Shown: positions 5,367 to 7,102 of the stretch, in pieces | How the letters are laid out: each line of letters starts with the position of its first letter | How positions within the stretch are numbered: position 1 is the first letter of the stretch | DNA from: Candidatus Latescibacterota bacterium | Lineage (GTDB): Bacteria; Krumholzibacteriota; Krumholzibacteriia; Krumholzibacteriales; WJIX01 | Direction of reading: 5' to 3' | DNA length: 7,102 nucleotides | NCBI GenBank assembly: GCA_030621255.1 | Contig: JAUXHZ010000050.1 | Location: 1-7,102 of the forward strand | Notes under the pieces: model-generated | The model's database searches: none | The model's input: only the letters and a program-made list of their open reading frames with translations | Told to the model about the DNA's origin: nothing | Program-made: the position numbers and the translations under genes

Positions 5367-6706
5367 TGCACAACATCTTCCTTTATATCAACGTAATACT
5401 TACCCTTGAGCTTCTCCACATAATCCGCGTAATTTTCCTGCAGTCTTTCCTGCCGCAACAATTTTCTCAAATCTTCTTTCGCTTCTTCGAAGCTGTAAAC
5501 TCTCTGTTTTTCACGGCCGAGAATTTTTATAATTCTAAACCCTTTACTATCTTTCAGTACGGGCGCCACCCCCCCGGGCTTAACATCTTTTATTGCCCCT
5601 CTAAAAAACTCCGGAAGATCCTGTATAGCTATTTCCCCGATAAATCCTCCTTTACCACTTGTTTCTTTATCTGCGGAAAATTGTGAGGCCAGCTTCCCAA
5701 AATCCTCTCCCCCCGCTATCCTGTTTCTAATTCCCTCCGCTTTCTTGTATGCTTGTTCTATCTCATCTGTTCCCTCTTCAACTTTAACAAGTATATGCCT
5801 TATATGCCTATCCTCGCCGTCGATTTCCTCGAGTTTAATAAGATGATATCCAAAATCAGTTAGCACCGGCCGGCTGGTTTCGCCGGCTTCCAACTTGCTT
5901 GCCGCTTTTTCAAATTCAGGATTATTTAAATCGGCCGGCTTTATAAATCCGAGATTTCCTCCATATTTCGCGCTGGGCCCTTCTGAATATTTCTCTGCCA
6001 GATCAGCAAAATCTTCTCCTCTATGTACTTTTTCTTCTATCCTGCTGATTTTCTCAAGCGCGTTCATTTTGCTTTCCTCCGAAGCCGGAGGTAAAATTAA
6101 TATCTGGGCCAACTTTACGGTGGCAGGCCTCAAGGGCAACTCCGCGACGTTTTTTCTATAATATTCTTTTAATTCCTTTTTGGTAATATCTACCTGCCCC
6201 ATGACCTCCTGGTACATAAGCTTCTGAATTAATTGTCTCGCTTGTATTTTCTCGCGCCATTGCCTTCTAAGTTGTTGAATCGTGATCCCATTTTTCTTTA
6301 ATTCCTCATTGAAGGCTTTCTCTCCCCCAAGTTCTTTTTGGTTTCTGTCTATCGCCTCTTGCACCTGGGCATCTATACTTTCCTGGGTGATTTCTATCCC
6401 TGTTCTCTCAGCGTGAACAGCCATAAGCAAATCAGCCACGAGGCCGTCGAGAACTTCCTTTCGGATTTTTTCCTTTTTTGTTTTGTCAAGATTTTCCGTA
6501 TTGCCGACCTGAAGAAGCAACCGTGTATATTCAATTTCAAATTCGCTTTGCAATAAGGCTTTATCTTCCACAACAGCTATTACTTTATCTATTACCTTTT
6601 TACCCTGCATCTCTTCAGAGCCGTGCGAGTTTCTACTGATACCCCCGGCAATTATGACCATCAACGCAGCCGCAACCGCTGGTATAAATCCAATTCTACA
6701 GTTCAA
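5363..6706 (-). CDS. surA: SurA-like periplasmic chaperone / peptidyl-prolyl isomerase with two parvulin domains
   Basis: The 447-residue protein has the SurA layout. A signal peptide occupies about residues 1-25 (Arg-4, then a hydrophobic AVAAALMVIIAGG core). A SurA N-terminal helical domain spans about 36-165, opening with a VIDKVIAVVEDKALLQSEFE-like stretch typical of SurA. Parvulin domain 1 is at about 196-294 (GGNLGF, DFGYHLIKL) and parvulin domain 2 at about 300-397 (RHIRHILVK, GGFIGE, GFRIIKI). A C-terminal helix closes the fold. E. coli SurA has 428 residues. Such proteins hold and fold outer-membrane proteins in the periplasm. The start is TTG at 6706: an in-frame TAG lies just upstream, and the first in-frame ATG (codon 16) would destroy the signal peptide; a purine-rich GAGGGTGG precedes it at a slightly long distance. 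The stop overlaps the next gene's GTG by 4 nt, and pdxA follows one gene later, echoing the E. coli surA-pdxA pair. Domain 2's DFGYH equivalent is degraded (DSKGFR), so the two domains may differ in activity. Confidence 0.85.
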   Translation of the reverse strand: MNCRIGFIPAVAAALMVIIAGGISRNSHGSEEMQGKKVIDKVIAVVEDKALLQSEFEIEYTRLLLQVGNTENLDKTKKEKIRKEVLDGLVADLLMAVHAERTGIEITQESIDAQVQEAIDRNQKELGGEKAFNEELKKNGITIQQLRRQWREKIQARQLIQKLMYQEVMGQVDITKKELKEYYRKNVAELPLRPATVKLAQILILPPASEESKMNALEKISRIEEKVHRGEDFADLAEKYSEGPSAKYGGNLGFIKPADLNNPEFEKAASKLEAGETSRPVLTDFGYHLIKLEEIDGEDRHIRHILVKVEEGTDEIEQAYKKAEGIRNRIAGGEDFGKLASQFSADKETSGKGGFIGEIAIQDLPEFFRGAIKDVKPGGVAPVLKDSKGFRIIKILGREKQRVYSFEEAKEDLRKLLRQERLQENYADYVEKLKGKYYVDIKEDVVQ

Positions 6707-6760
6707 GGTCTACACACCACCCTCGGATTAATTTCAAATCCCGCTAGTCAGCAATTATTC

Positions 6761-7102
6761 CTAATTAGACAGTTGAGAAGACAATTCCGTAGAATCATTC
6801 CGCATATACCTTTCATCGTAGTATTCTACATCTATCGTCTCGCTTAGGGATTTCATAAATTCCCTGTAAGCCTTTTTCCGTTTTATTACAATCAGGATAT
6901 TCATTATCGGTTCCCGGACATCGCTGAGATGAACAGTGCCTAATGTTTTACGGCTTCCGACAAGTTTAATGATATGATACCCAAAATCCGATTTAACTGG
7001 TTCGCTTATTTCGCCAGGGCCCATCGCAAATATCGCGGATTCGAATTCGGGGATCATGTTTTCCTTTGTAAGATATCCCAGATCGCCCCCTTTTCCCGTC
7101 AC
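6761..7102 (-). CDS. Parvulin-type peptidyl-prolyl isomerase, C-terminal part (5' end beyond the window)
   Basis: This is the last 113 residues of a protein whose start lies past the right edge; the frame is open to the edge, and the first codon seen (GTG) is internal. Residues 4-47 form the second half of a PpiC/rotamase domain: a GGDLGY loop at 6-10, PEF at 18-20, an EISEPV strand at 31-36 and the family hallmark DFGYHIIKL at 39-47. The roughly 65 residues after it are charged and helical, ending in a hydrophilic tail. Parvulin-domain proteins of this kind catalyse cis-trans isomerisation of prolyl bonds or act as chaperones for outer-membrane proteins in the periplasm; whether this copy has a signal peptide cannot be seen. 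It stops 54 nt before the SurA-like gene, whose parvulin domains carry the same motifs, suggesting tandem paralogues. The 54-nt gap shows no clear promoter or hairpin. Family assignment is firm; exact role (PrsA/PpiD/SurA type) is open. Confidence 0.85.
   Translation of the reverse strand: MTGKGGDLGYLTKENMIPEFESAIFAMGPGEISEPVKSDFGYHIIKLVGSRKTLGTVHLSDVREPIMNILIVIKRKKAYREFMKSLSETIDVEYYDERYMRNDSTELSSQLSN

Noticed and set aside
5869..5887. GCCGGC repeated with a 7-nt loop (possible RNA hairpin), with a third GCCGGC at 5934-5939
   Set aside because: It lies inside the surA-like coding region, where it encodes ordinary Glu-Ala-Gly and Ser-Arg-Pro codons of the parvulin domain. There is no T tract, and the third copy is not paired.
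6707..6760. Possible internal promoter between the two parvulin genes (TTGCTG, 17 nt, TTAATC)
   Set aside because: The -10 match is poor and the gap is only 54 nt, which fits simple read-through.

Overview
The window is a compact, AT-leaning bacterial gene block in which every supported gene lies on the minus strand, so transcription runs from high to low coordinates. In that order it holds: the C-terminal end of a parvulin-type peptidyl-prolyl isomerase (cut by the right edge), a full-length SurA-like periplasmic chaperone with two parvulin domains, a small S4-domain RNA-binding protein, PdxA (vitamin B6 synthesis), FtsE and FtsX (the cell-division ABC complex), an EnvC-like murein hydrolase activator, and the DNA polymerase III delta-prime subunit (HolB). 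Spacing is tight: a 4-nt GTGA overlap (surA/S4), an 8-nt overlap (S4/pdxA), a 14-nt overlap (pdxA/ftsE), a 35-nt gap (ftsE/ftsX), a 6-nt gap (ftsX/envC) and a 10-nt gap (envC/holB). No convincing promoter or terminator lies between the genes, so the block looks like one operon.

The proteins point to a Gram-negative-type, diderm bacterium. SurA-like foldases and an EnvC-type FtsEX partner act in a periplasm, and surA next to pdxA recalls the enterobacterial lptD-surA-pdxA operon. The exact order is not one I recognise from a model organism. The delta-prime sequence has a flavour of FCB-like or candidate-phylum bacteria, but no taxonomic name can be defended from this window alone.

Functionally there are three modules. 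The envelope-folding module is the two parvulin foldases. The division module is FtsE (ATPase), FtsX (membrane mechanotransmitter) and the EnvC-like coiled-coil/LytM protein, whose LytM domain lacks metal ligands and so should activate amidases rather than cut peptidoglycan. The third group is housekeeping: PdxA, HolB and the S4 protein.

I see no mobile element, CRISPR, RNA gene or exotic defence system. The points most worth a second look are a holB gene whose conserved N-terminus can only be reached from a non-AUG start (probably ATC, behind a good Shine-Dalgarno), a run of non-ATG starts, a His-to-Asp change at an expected PdxA metal ligand, a charged C-terminal extension on FtsE, and the gene order itself.
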